This document shows positions 42,345-50,007 of a stretch of 50,007 bases of DNA, piece after piece (the first letter of the stretch is position 1; the number at the start of each line of letters is the position of its first letter). Source of the DNA: Eubacteriales bacterium (GTDB taxonomy: Bacteria > Bacillota > Clostridia > Lachnospirales > Lachnospiraceae); contig JAUNDE010000011.1 of NCBI GenBank assembly GCA_030526265.1, forward strand, positions 1 through 50,007, given 5' to 3'. The translations under genes and the position numbers were made by a program. The notes under the pieces were generated by a model. That model was not told the DNA's origin, made no database searches, and was given only the letters and a program-made list of their open reading frames with translations.

Positions 42345-45300
42345 ATGGCAAGAAAAATGAAGACCATGGATGGAAACCATGCAGCAGCTCATGCTTCTTA
42401 TGCATTTACTGATGTTGCAGCGATCTACCCGATCACCCCATCATCTGTTATGGCTGAGGCTACTGATGAGTGGGCTACACAGGGAAGAAAGAACATCTTT
42501 GGACAGGAAGTACAGGTTACTGAAATGCAGTCTGAGGCTGGAGCAGCAGGTACTGTTCATGGATCATTGGCAGCAGGTGCTCTGACAACAACATACACAG
42601 CATCTCAGGGATTACTTCTTATGATCCCGAACCTTTACAAGATTGCCGGAGAGCAGCTTCCGGGTGTATTTAACGTATCAGCACGTGCACTTGCAAGCCA
42701 TGCATTATCAATCTTTGGTGATCACTCTGACGTATATGCATGTCGTCAGACAGGATGTGCAATGCTCTGTGAGTCAAGTGTTCAGGAAGTTATGGACCTT
42801 ACACCGGTTGCACACCTCGCAGCAATCAAAGGAAAGATTCCATTTATCAACTTCTTCGATGGATTCCGTACATCTCACGAGATCCAGAAGATCGAGACAT
42901 GGGATTATGAAGATCTGAAAGATATGGCAGATATGGACGCAATCGATGCATTCAGAAAGAACGCATTGAATCCAAATCACCCATGCCAGAGAGGTTCAGC
43001 TCAGAACCCTGACATTTTCTTCCAGGCAAGAGAAGCATGTAATCCATACTACGATGCTATGCCGGCAATCGTGCAGGAATACATGGACAAAGTAAATGAG
43101 AAGATCGGAACAGACTACAAACTGTTCAACTACTATGGTGCAGCAGATGCAGAGAGAGTTATCGTTGCTATGGGATCTGTATGTGATACGATCGACGAGA
43201 CAATTGATTACCTCATGGCAGCAGGCGAGAAAGTCGGTGTCGTAAAGGTTCGTCTTTACAGACCATTCTGTGCACAGGCACTGATCGATGCAATTCCGGA
43301 TACAGTTAAGACAATCTCTGTACTTGACAGAACAAAAGAGCCGGGAGCACTTGGCGAGCCACTTTACCTTGACGTAGTTGCAGCCCTCAAAGGATCTAAA
43401 TTCGATGCAGTTCCTGTTCTTTCAGGACGCTACGGATTAGGCTCTAAAGATACAACACCTGCACAGATCGTTGCTGTATTCCATAACACAGAGAAGAAAC
43501 TCTTCACAATCGGTATCGTGGATGACGTTACAAATCTTTCTCTTGAAGTTGGAGCTCCTATCGTTACAACACCGGAAGGAACAACAAACTGTAAATTCTG
43601 GGGACTTGGAGCTGACGGTACTGTTGGTGCGAACAAGAACTCTATCAAGATCATTGGTGATAATACAGATATGTATGCTCAGGCATACTTTGATTATGAC
43701 TCTAAGAAATCTGGCGGTGTTACAATGTCTCACCTCCGTTTCGGAAAGAGCCCGATCAAATCAACATATTTGATTCATAAAGCAAACTTTGTTGCATGTC
43801 ACAATCCTTCTTATGTGAACAAATACAACATGGTTCAGGAACTCGTAGACGGCGGTACATTCCTTCTGAACTGTCCATGGGATATGGAAGGACTTGAGAA
43901 ACACCTTCCGGGACAGGTGAAAGCATTCATCGCTAACCACGATATCAAATTCTACATTATCGATGGTATCAAGATCGGTAAGGAGATCGGACTTGGCGGA
44001 CGTATCAATACAGTTCTTCAGTCTGCATTCTTCAAACTTGCAGCGATCATTCCGGAAGAGGAAGCAATCGACCTTATGAAGAAAGCTGCTAAGGCTGCTT
44101 ACGGTAAGAAGGGTGACAAGATCGTACAGATGAACTACGATGCGATCGATGCAGGTGCAAAACAGGTTGTTGCTGTTGAAGTTCCTGAGAGCTGGAAAAC
44201 ATGTGAAGACGAAGGACTTTTCACACCGGAAGTAAAAGGTGGAAGAGACGACGTTGTTGCATTCGTTAAGAATATTCAGTCTAAGGTAAATGCTCAGGAA
44301 GGTAACTCACTTCCGGTATCAGCATTCGTTGACTACGTAGACGGAACAACTCCATCAGGATCATCTGCATACGAGAAACGTGGTATCGCAGTTGATATCC
44401 CGGTATGGAAACCGGAAAACTGTATCCAGTGTAACCGCTGTGCATATGTATGTCCACACGCTGTTATCCGTCCGGTAGCTCTTACAGACGAAGAGGCTGC
44501 AAACGCTCCGGAAGGCATCGAGACAATCCCAATGATCGGTATGCCGGGAATGCACTTCACAATGACAGTATCTGCTTATGACTGTACAGGTTGTGGATCA
44601 TGTGCAAATGTCTGCCCAGGTAAGAAGGGTGAGAAAGCTCTTGTTATGGGTAACATGGAAGCAAACGCAGGTGCTCAGAAATACTTCGATTTCGGAAGAG
44701 AGATTCCTGTAAAACCTGAAGTAGTTGCTAAATTCAAAGAAAATACAGTAAAAGGAAGCCAGTTCAAACAGCCACTCCTTGAGTTCTCAGGAGCATGTGC
44801 AGGCTGTGGAGAGACTCCATACGCAAAACTTATCACACAGCTGTTCGGTGACAGAATGTACATTGCAAATGCTACAGGATGTTCATCAATCTGGGGTAAC
44901 TCATCACCTTCTACACCATATACAGTAACTCCGGAAGGAAAAGGACCGGCTTGGGCTAACTCACTTTTCGAAGATAATGCTGAATTTGGTTATGGTATGT
45001 TACTCGCTCAGAAAGCTCTCAGAGAAGGTCTGAAAGCGAAAGTTGAGCAGGTTGCAGCATCTGAGGCAGCTTCAGAGGAAGCAAAGGCAGCATGTGCTGA
45101 GTGGCTTGACACATATTCATGCGGAGCAACAAACGGAACAGCTACAGACAAGCTTGTTGCTGCACTGGAAGGATGCGACTGCGAAGTATGTAAGGACATC
45201 GTAAACAACAAAGATTTCCTTGCTAAGAAATCACAGTGGATCTTCGGTGGAGACGGATGGGCTTACGATATCGGATTTGGTGGTGTTGACCACGTTCTTG

Positions 45301-45878
45301 CAAGTGGCAAAGATATCAACATCATGGTATTTGATACAGAGGTTTACTCTAACACAGGCGGACAGTCTTCTAAATCTACAAAGACAGGTGCGATCGCTCA
45401 GTTCGCAGCCGGTGGTAAAGAGACAAAGAAGAAAGACCTTGCCGGTATCGCAATGAGCTACGGATACGTATACGTTGCACAGATCGCTATGGGTGCTGAC
45501 TTCAATCAGACTGTAAAAGCAATCACAGAGGCTGAGGCTTATCCGGGACCATCACTGATCATTGCTTACGCTCCATGTATCAACCATGGTATCAAGAAGG
45601 GTATGAGCAAAGCTCAGACAGAGGAACAGCTTGCAGTTGAATGCGGATACTGGAATAACTTCAGATTCAATCCTGCTGCTGACAACAAGTTCACTCTTGA
45701 CAGCAAAGAGCCTAAGATGGAAGGATATCAGGACTTCCTGAACGGAGAAGTTCGTTACAACGCTCTTGCAAGATTCAATCCTGAAAAAGCAGAAGTAATG
45801 TTTGCTCAGAATGAAAAAGAAGCAAAAGAAAGATATGAATATTTGAAGAAACTCGTTGATCTCTATTCAGCAGAGTAA
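42345..45878 (+). CDS. nifJ: pyruvate:ferredoxin (flavodoxin) oxidoreductase
   Basis: This 1177-residue single-chain enzyme oxidises pyruvate with CoA to acetyl-CoA and CO2 and reduces ferredoxin. It is the central step of clostridial fermentation. Domains in order are the N-terminal pyrimidine-binding part (AIYPITPSS), a CoA-binding region, and two 4Fe-4S sites near residues 692 and 745 (CIQCNRCAYVCPH and CTGCGSCANVCPG). The TPP-binding C-terminal part follows, with CAGCGETPY, GDGWAYDIGFGG near 968 and SNTGGQSSKST. Codon use is visibly more biased than in its neighbours (ctt, gtt, aca and aac preferred), as expected for a highly expressed gene. The start follows AAGGAGG. Confidence 0.97.
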   Translation: MARKMKTMDGNHAAAHASYAFTDVAAIYPITPSSVMAEATDEWATQGRKNIFGQEVQVTEMQSEAGAAGTVHGSLAAGALTTTYTASQGLLLMIPNLYKIAGEQLPGVFNVSARALASHALSIFGDHSDVYACRQTGCAMLCESSVQEVMDLTPVAHLAAIKGKIPFINFFDGFRTSHEIQKIETWDYEDLKDMADMDAIDAFRKNALNPNHPCQRGSAQNPDIFFQAREACNPYYDAMPAIVQEYMDKVNEKIGTDYKLFNYYGAADAERVIVAMGSVCDTIDETIDYLMAAGEKVGVVKVRLYRPFCAQALIDAIPDTVKTISVLDRTKEPGALGEPLYLDVVAALKGSKFDAVPVLSGRYGLGSKDTTPAQIVAVFHNTEKKLFTIGIVDDVTNLSLEVGAPIVTTPEGTTNCKFWGLGADGTVGANKNSIKIIGDNTDMYAQAYFDYDSKKSGGVTMSHLRFGKSPIKSTYLIHKANFVACHNPSYVNKYNMVQELVDGGTFLLNCPWDMEGLEKHLPGQVKAFIANHDIKFYIIDGIKIGKEIGLGGRINTVLQSAFFKLAAIIPEEEAIDLMKKAAKAAYGKKGDKIVQMNYDAIDAGAKQVVAVEVPESWKTCEDEGLFTPEVKGGRDDVVAFVKNIQSKVNAQEGNSLPVSAFVDYVDGTTPSGSSAYEKRGIAVDIPVWKPENCIQCNRCAYVCPHAVIRPVALTDEEAANAPEGIETIPMIGMPGMHFTMTVSAYDCTGCGSCANVCPGKKGEKALVMGNMEANAGAQKYFDFGREIPVKPEVVAKFKENTVKGSQFKQPLLEFSGACAGCGETPYAKLITQLFGDRMYIANATGCSSIWGNSSPSTPYTVTPEGKGPAWANSLFEDNAEFGYGMLLAQKALREGLKAKVEQVAASEAASEEAKAACAEWLDTYSCGATNGTATDKLVAALEGCDCEVCKDIVNNKDFLAKKSQWIFGGDGWAYDIGFGGVDHVLASGKDINIMVFDTEVYSNTGGQSSKSTKTGAIAQFAAGGKETKKKDLAGIAMSYGYVYVAQIAMGADFNQTVKAITEAEAYPGPSLIIAYAPCINHGIKKGMSKAQTEEQLAVECGYWNNFRFNPAADNKFTLDSKEPKMEGYQDFLNGEVRYNALARFNPEKAEVMFAQNEKEAKERYEYLKKLVDLYSAE

Positions 45879-45897
45879 TCTCAGATAAATGATCTCA

Positions 45898-45927
45898 GAC
45901 CCGTCGGCAACGCCGGCGGGTCTTTTT
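45898..45927 (+). terminator. intrinsic terminator of nifJ
   Basis: GACCCGTCGGC pairs with GCCGGCGGGTC around an AAC loop (one wobble) and is followed by five T residues. It is very stable. Confidence 0.9.
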
Positions 45928-45945
45928 AAGAAAGGATTTGCTATT

Positions 45946-46746
45946 GTGGAAAATAAAATGACTGGTATGAAAGAAATGATGAAAAAAATTCAGACAGGAG
46001 CGGATTTATTTGTTGTTTTTTCAGATTGCACAAAACTTCCGTTTGTGGAATGTGATGAGACAACGTTCGATGATGAAGTTCTTATTTTCACTGAAAAAGA
46101 ACTGGCCGGTACGAAGTATTCTGTGCTTGTCGAGCAGGGAGACCCGGTAAGGGTTCTGAATCTTCCGGTAAAAAACAGACTTCCTTTTTTTGTCAGTCTG
46201 TATTCTCTGGGAGTAAATGCTGTGCTTGTGAACCAGGGAGCCGGGGATGAGATTCGAATCCCGCTTGAGAGTATCGTGAGAAGGCCTGAGCTGCCGAGAT
46301 TTTCAAGTGGACTGAGACAGGAAATGCTGGAAAAGAATATACAGGTAAAAGACATGCAGTTCCGTGTTGAGAATCCTGAATTTCATCTGACAAGCATTTA
46401 TTTTATCCAGTTATTGAAGAGTAAAAGGGCAAAAGAGCACGAGGAAGAACTTAAAGAACTGAATGAAGAAATGATCGCACATTTTCGTAAAGGAAACTAT
46501 ATAGCGGTCAGATCTGAAAAAAATGAAATCCCTCTTCTTAAGAGAGGCGAAAATGACTGTTTCCGGCCATTGTTTACAGATGCACAGGAATTCATGAAAT
46601 TTCAGCAGAAAAAGCCTGATGTGAAACTGAAAACATCAATCGTAACAGAAGCGGAAGTGATGGAACATCTGGATCCGGCAGCGAGTGGTATTGTGATCAA
46701 TCCAATGGGAGTCGGAATTATTATCCGGTCACAAAAAAAGAAATAA
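45946..46746 (+). CDS. SseB-family protein
   Basis: The product of about 266 residues has an N-terminal SseB-like domain (about residues 10-110, with PFFVSLYSLGVNAVLVNQG) and a second half resembling the same fold (FRPLFTDAQEFMKFQ, then GIVINPMGVGIII). Its function is not known. GTG 45946 is the likely start, with AAAGGA 9 bases upstream; the open frame before it would read through the nifJ terminator. It is cytoplasmic, with no membrane segment. It stands between nifJ and azlC without an obvious link to either. Confidence 0.75.
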   Translation: MENKMTGMKEMMKKIQTGADLFVVFSDCTKLPFVECDETTFDDEVLIFTEKELAGTKYSVLVEQGDPVRVLNLPVKNRLPFFVSLYSLGVNAVLVNQGAGDEIRIPLESIVRRPELPRFSSGLRQEMLEKNIQVKDMQFRVENPEFHLTSIYFIQLLKSKRAKEHEEELKELNEEMIAHFRKGNYIAVRSEKNEIPLLKRGENDCFRPLFTDAQEFMKFQQKKPDVKLKTSIVTEAEVMEHLDPAASGIVINPMGVGIIIRSQKKK

Positions 46747-46775
46747 AATGATATGGTTACAAGAAGGATGAAGAA

Positions 46776-47486
46776 ATGAGCAACAGACTTACATTTAAAA
46801 GGGGAATCAAAGACGGTATTCCCATCTGTCTCGGATATATACCGGTTTCCTTTGCTTTTGGCATCACAACGATCGTAATGGGGGTGCCGGGGTGGACAGC
46901 TATTCTGGTATCATTGACGAATCTGACTTCGGCAGGACAATATGCCGGGGTTGAAATGATTGCTGAAAAATGTGCATATTTTGAGCTTGCGTTGACGGTA
47001 TTTGTTATCAATCTGCGATATATGTTAATGTCGCTTGCTGTCTCACAGAAGCTGGAGCCGGGGATTCCTGCATGGCAAAAGATGATTTTCGGTTTTGGTA
47101 TTACCGATGAGACGTTTGTTATGGCATCGATTCAGAAGGGAAGACTGAATACCTCCTATATGCTTGGACTGATCGCACTGCCGATATTTGGATGGAACTT
47201 CGGAACGATCGCAGGTGTGATCGCATCGGGTCTTCTTCCTGGAAATATGCAGAGTGCACTTGGTATTGCGCTTTATGCAATGTTTATTGCGATCATCATT
47301 CCACCGGCTGCAGAGAATCCGAAGGTCATGATCATAGCCGGAATAGCGATTGCAATATCCTGCATCATGTTCTATACACCGGTACTTTCCGGTGTGTCTT
47401 CCGGAATGCGTGTGATCATTGCTTCAGTGATCGCGGCGGCTGCGGGAGCATACTTCTTTCCAAAGAAGGAGGTAAGTATTTCATGA
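46776..47486 (+). CDS. azlC: AzlC-family branched-chain amino acid exporter subunit
   Basis: This 236-residue membrane protein with about six spans has the AzlC signatures KDGIPICLGYIPVSFAFG and LTSAGQYAG near the N-terminus and GITDETF in the middle. With AzlD it forms a two-component exporter of branched-chain amino acids or analogues. Its stop overlaps the azlD start as ATGA. Confidence 0.93.
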   Translation: MSNRLTFKRGIKDGIPICLGYIPVSFAFGITTIVMGVPGWTAILVSLTNLTSAGQYAGVEMIAEKCAYFELALTVFVINLRYMLMSLAVSQKLEPGIPAWQKMIFGFGITDETFVMASIQKGRLNTSYMLGLIALPIFGWNFGTIAGVIASGLLPGNMQSALGIALYAMFIAIIIPPAAENPKVMIIAGIAIAISCIMFYTPVLSGVSSGMRVIIASVIAAAAGAYFFPKKEVSIS

Positions 47487-47794
47487 CATCAAGAGAGATA
47501 CTGATCTGTATTCTGATCATGGCGCTTGTGACCTATATTCCAAGAGTATTGCCGCTGTTGCTTTTTCGGAAGCCGATCGAGTCAAAGTTTATTCTGGATT
47601 TTCTGGATTATATTCCATATACTGTGCTTGGTGCAATTACATTTCCGGGAATTATCTATGCGACGGGAGATTATGCAACAGCAGTTGCAGGAACGATCAC
47701 AGCAATCTTTCTGGCATTCAGGAAACAGAATCTTGTAGTGGTTGCTATTGGTGCGATCGTGGTGGTGTACATTACCGGAATGATTTTCGGTTAA
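47483..47794 (+). CDS. azlD: AzlD-family small membrane subunit
   Basis: This 103-residue protein has three or four spans and the AzlD features TYIPRVLPLLLFRK and LDYIPYTVLGAITFPG. It is the partner of AzlC, with a 4-base overlap and AAGGAGG inside the azlC end. The same frame is open further upstream, but that stretch is only a shadow of azlC. Confidence 0.92.
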   Translation: MTSREILICILIMALVTYIPRVLPLLLFRKPIESKFILDFLDYIPYTVLGAITFPGIIYATGDYATAVAGTITAIFLAFRKQNLVVVAIGAIVVVYITGMIFG

Positions 47795-47801
47795 ATTAAT
47801 A

Positions 47802-47830
47802 TCAATCGAGGTTGAAGGTTGACTTTTTTT
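47802..47830 (+). terminator. possible weak terminator after azlD
   Basis: TCAATC can pair with GGTTGA (one wobble), followed by C and seven T residues. The stem is short, so termination may be incomplete. The T-run also overlaps a possible -35 (TTGACT, 47819-47824) for the riboswitch transcript, with a poor -10 (TAAAAC, 47842-47847). Confidence 0.4.
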
Positions 47831-47865
47831 ATCATTAGTGATAAAACAATATATATTGTGAATAA

Positions 47866-48028
47866 CTTGGTAGAGGTGCGGCTTTCATGAGTATCTTTGA
47901 AGCGATAGTCCGGCAGACTGTTTTGAGAGAAAGGGAAAATCGCCGAAGGAATGGTTCCGGCCGGGAATCAGACCTGGGACGAGGCAGAAGATGCTTCGTA
48001 CTGTCACAAATGTGGAGCGCTATCATGG
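47866..48028 (+). ncRNA. lysine riboswitch (L-box)
   Basis: The conserved core segments of the lysine aptamer appear in order. They are GAGGTGCGGC with CATGAGTATCTTTG, GGGAAAATCGCCGAAGG, GGTTCCGG paired with its partner, CTGGGACGAGG, the AGAAGATGCTTCGTACTGTCA hairpin region, and the closing GTGGAGCGCTATC that pairs back with GGTAG at the 5' end. The five-helix junction is intact by eye. Lysine binding should favour the terminator immediately downstream and switch off the NhaC-family gene. Confidence 0.93.
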
Positions 48029-48053
48029 ATTACGAAAGAGCAGGCTTGTTATG

Positions 48054-48092
48054 CCATGTATATCGTTCTGTGAGCGGTGTACATGGTTTTTT
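48054..48092 (+). terminator. expression-platform terminator of the lysine riboswitch
   Basis: A 12-bp stem (48054-48065 with 48075-48086, two G-U pairs) with a 9-base loop is followed by six T residues. It lies 26 bases after the aptamer. Confidence 0.85.
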
Positions 48093-48099
48093 GTTTGTT

Positions 48100-48168
48100 A
48101 TGGCGATGAGCCAAAGTCCGTGCTCGCATGAGACCCTGGCGACCGCTGATCATTGATATGAAGCGAAG
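48100..48168 (+). ncRNA. unidentified structured RNA element, copy 2 (between riboswitch terminator and NhaC gene)
   Basis: This is the second copy of the element at 8579-8645. It starts ATGGCGATGAG and has GACCGCTGATCA at 48141-48152. TGGCG (48101-48105) can pair with CGCTG (48144-48148), GCCA (48110-48113) with TGGC (48137-48140), and CGTG (48119-48122) with CATG (48127-48130). The second stem swaps a G-C pair of copy 1 for C-G, so pairing is kept while the sequence changes. The internal loop ATGA/GAC is kept. The element is transcribed only if the lysine riboswitch terminator is passed, unless it has its own promoter, which I do not see. Confidence 0.45.
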
Positions 48169-48276
48169 CAGAATAGAGGTGATCAGGCGATGAGCTTGCA
48201 CAGATGGACATTTGGCAGATGTTATTTACAAAGGGAAACTATAATAGGAAACAAAAGAGAGAAAGAGGTTATGATT

Positions 48277-49887
48277 ATGAGAAATGCAAAACACAAATGG
48301 ATGTGGGCAGTTTCCACAGTACTGTTAGCAGTTATGTGCTGTCCTGTGTTGGCGTTTGCTGCAGAAGAGGCTGAAGAATATGTGCCTGCGATGTATGCAA
48401 GTTTCTGGGCACTTGTTCCGCCGATCGTGGCGATTGCTCTTGCGCTGATCACAAAAGAAGTTTACAGTTCACTGTTTGTAGGAATTCTGATCGGAGGACT
48501 TTTCTATTCGGGATTCTCATTTGAGGGAACGATCAATCACGTATTCCAGGATGGTATCATCGGAGTGCTTTCCGACGGATATAATGTTGGTATCCTTGTA
48601 TTCCTTGTCGTACTTGGTATTATGGTGTGTCTGATGAACAAAGCCGGCGGTTCGGCTGCATTCGGACGTTGGGCAGAGACACATATCAAGACGCGTACAG
48701 GTGCACAGCTTGCAACGATCGTTCTTGGATGCCTGATCTTCATCGATGATTATTTCAACTGTCTTACAGTCGGCAGTGTTATGCGTCCGGTAACAGACAA
48801 ACACAATATCTCACGTGCAAAGCTGTCTTATCTGATTGACGCGACAGCAGCTCCGGTCTGCATCATTGCTCCGATTTCATCATGGGCAGCAGCAGTGACC
48901 GGTTTCGTTGAGGGAGAAGACGGATTCTCTATCTTTATCCGCGCAATTCCATTTAACTTCTATGCACTCCTCACGATCGTGATGATGCTTGGTCTTGTAT
49001 TCTTTAAGATGGATTACGGCCCGATGAAAGTGCATGAAGACAATGCAGAGAAGAAAGGTGACCTTTACACGACACCTGACAGACCGTACGCAAATGCAGA
49101 GAATGAAGCACCGAGCAGCAGGGGAACAGTTATCGACCTGGTTTTCCCAATCGCATCTCTGATCATCGCATGTGTGATCGGAATGATCTGGACAGGCGGA
49201 TTCTTCAGTGGAGAAGGATTTGTCACAGCATTCTCTAACAGTGATGCATCGGTTGGTCTTGCAGTGGGAAGTTTTATTGCATTTATCATCACAATCGTAT
49301 TCTACCTTGTCCGCAGAGTGTTGAAATTCAGCGAATGTATGGAATGTGTACCGGATGGATTTAAGGCAATGGTACCGGCGATCCTGATCCTTACACTTGC
49401 ATGGACACTGAAGGCAATGACAGACAGCCTCGGTGCAGCAGTCTTCGTAGCAGGTGCAATGGAAAATGTAGCAGGAGGACTTGTAAATCTTCTTCCGGCG
49501 ATCATCTTCCTTGTAGGATGCTTCCTCGCTTTTGCGACAGGAACATCATGGGGAACATTTGGTATTCTTATTCCGATCGTAGTTGCAGTATTTGCAGGAA
49601 CAAATGAGACAATGATGATCATTTCAATCTCTGCATGTATGGCTGGCGCGGTTTGTGGAGACCACTGCTCACCGATCTCAGATACAACGATCATGGCATC
49701 TGCCGGCGGACAGTGTAATCACGTAAATCACGTATCTACACAGCTTCCATATGCCCTTACAGTAGCGGCAGTGTCATTCGTGACATATATCGTAGTAGGA
49801 TTTGCTCAGTCTGCATTTATCGCACTTCCGGTTGGAGTAGTGCTGATGCTTGGAGTTCTTCTGGTTCTTAGAAAAAAGAATGCATAG
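48277..49887 (+). CDS. NhaC-family antiporter-like protein, predicted lysine transporter (LysW type)
   Basis: This 536-residue membrane protein has an N-terminal signal-like segment ending near AFA and 11 or 12 spans. The NhaC-family features are ATAAPVCIIAPISSWAA, FATGTSWGTFGI and CGDHCSPISDTTIMAS. The family exchanges Na+ and H+, but members under L-box control have been proposed as lysine transporters (LysW), and the riboswitch here supports that. The start chosen is ATG 48277, 8 bases after AGAGG; ATG 48271 is only 2 bases from it, and the frame opened at 48190 has no ribosome binding site. Confidence 0.92.
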   Translation: MRNAKHKWMWAVSTVLLAVMCCPVLAFAAEEAEEYVPAMYASFWALVPPIVAIALALITKEVYSSLFVGILIGGLFYSGFSFEGTINHVFQDGIIGVLSDGYNVGILVFLVVLGIMVCLMNKAGGSAAFGRWAETHIKTRTGAQLATIVLGCLIFIDDYFNCLTVGSVMRPVTDKHNISRAKLSYLIDATAAPVCIIAPISSWAAAVTGFVEGEDGFSIFIRAIPFNFYALLTIVMMLGLVFFKMDYGPMKVHEDNAEKKGDLYTTPDRPYANAENEAPSSRGTVIDLVFPIASLIIACVIGMIWTGGFFSGEGFVTAFSNSDASVGLAVGSFIAFIITIVFYLVRRVLKFSECMECVPDGFKAMVPAILILTLAWTLKAMTDSLGAAVFVAGAMENVAGGLVNLLPAIIFLVGCFLAFATGTSWGTFGILIPIVVAVFAGTNETMMIISISACMAGAVCGDHCSPISDTTIMASAGGQCNHVNHVSTQLPYALTVAAVSFVTYIVVGFAQSAFIALPVGVVLMLGVLLVLRKKNA

Positions 49888-49922
49888 GAACAGGAAACAA
49901 TTGAATCTATGAATAATAAGAA

Positions 49923-49957
49923 GGTCATCGCAGCTTTTTTGCTGCGGTGATCTTTTT
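49923..49957 (+). terminator. intrinsic terminator of the NhaC-family gene
   Basis: A 12-bp stem (49923-49934 with 49941-49952, two wobbles) with a T-rich loop is followed by five T residues. Confidence 0.88.
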
Positions 49958-49959
49958 CG

Positions 49960-50007
49960 GTTTGCGCGCCATGGGCGCGCTCTAACGGGTGCAAGTCCCG
50001 AACATGC
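49960..50007 (+). mobile_element. 5' end of a group II intron, probably bacterial class C (cut off by window edge)
   Basis: Immediately after the terminator T-run the sequence reads GTTTGCGCGCCATGGGCGCG, then CTCTAACGGGTGCAAGTCCC and GAACATGC. This closely resembles the start of domain I of class C group II introns such as the Oceanobacillus iheyensis intron, which contains CAUGGGUGCA, AGGGUGAGAGUCCCGAAC in the same order. Class C introns typically insert just behind intrinsic terminators, exactly as here. The exact first base is uncertain by a few positions. The reverse transcriptase gene would lie beyond the window. Confidence 0.75.

Noticed and set aside
47192-47482. Long upstream extension of azlD
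   Set aside because: It is the +1 shadow of azlC; AzlD proper begins at ATG 47483 with AAGGAGG and has normal length.
47887-48156. 89-codon + strand open frame after azlD
   Set aside because: It runs through the lysine aptamer and its terminator; the sequence is explained by RNA structure and lacks a ribosome binding site.
48190-48276. Longer NhaC-family start at ATG 48190
   Set aside because: No ribosome binding site, and the added residues precede an obvious signal-like N-terminus that starts at 48277.

Overview
The window looks like a chromosomal segment of a low-to-mid GC gut Firmicute of the Lachnospiraceae type. The reasons are strong AGGAGG ribosome binding sites, dense co-directional packing, pyruvate:ferredoxin oxidoreductase as the pyruvate enzyme, a CIRCE-controlled clpB, a PASTA-domain kinase cluster, YybS-like and YitT-like membrane proteins and an L-box riboswitch. 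All genes but one (a zinc-dependent phospholipase C-like gene at 3768-4610) lie on the + strand. There are no rRNA or tRNA genes, no prophage and no CRISPR array.

Layout. 1-5.7 kb: end of a previous transcription unit, a proline iminopeptidase, a methyltransferase, a divergent acetate-kinase-like protein, a small lipoprotein, the phospholipase-like gene and a YybS-like membrane protein. 5.7-9.5 kb: clpB behind an excellent sigma-A promoter overlapped by a CIRCE operator, then a YitT-family protein. 9.6-15.5 kb: a cell-wall block with a consensus promoter, an ATP-grasp carboxylate-amine ligase, an aspartate/glutamate racemase and a MurE-like ligase lacking the DNPR signature, then a lipoprotein and a second MurE with the normal DNPR motif. 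15.5-27.4 kb: the conserved Firmicute housekeeping run priA, def, fmt, Zn-peptidase, rsmB, rlmN, PP2C phosphatase, PASTA kinase, rsgA, rpe, thiN. 27.5-36 kb: a purine salvage unit with a structured leader, two unequal adenine deaminases and a BMP/NupABC-type ABC importer. 36-39.1 kb: a ketopantoate reductase-like gene, ychF and lgt. 39.2-42.1 kb: a TrpXYZ-type ABC importer. 42.1-46.7 kb: nifJ and an SseB-like gene. 46.8-47.8 kb: azlC and azlD. 47.8-50 kb: a lysine riboswitch with its own terminator, then an NhaC-family protein (the LysW type of predicted lysine transporter), and finally the first bases of a group II intron sitting directly behind that gene's terminator.

The most unusual points are as follows. 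(1) A roughly 65-nt element occurs twice, upstream of yitT and between the lysine riboswitch and the NhaC gene. The two copies can form the same nested stems with a compensatory base-pair change, and they share an identical asymmetric internal loop with GA facing GA. I do not recognise it as any named RNA. (2) The racemase / ATP-grasp / non-DNPR MurE trio resembles the D-aspartate side-chain machinery of enterococci and sits beside a normal DAP-type MurE. (3) The acetate-kinase-like and the first adenine-deaminase-like proteins both lack hallmark active-site motifs. (4) The group II intron 5' end is placed as expected for bacterial class C introns that target terminators.
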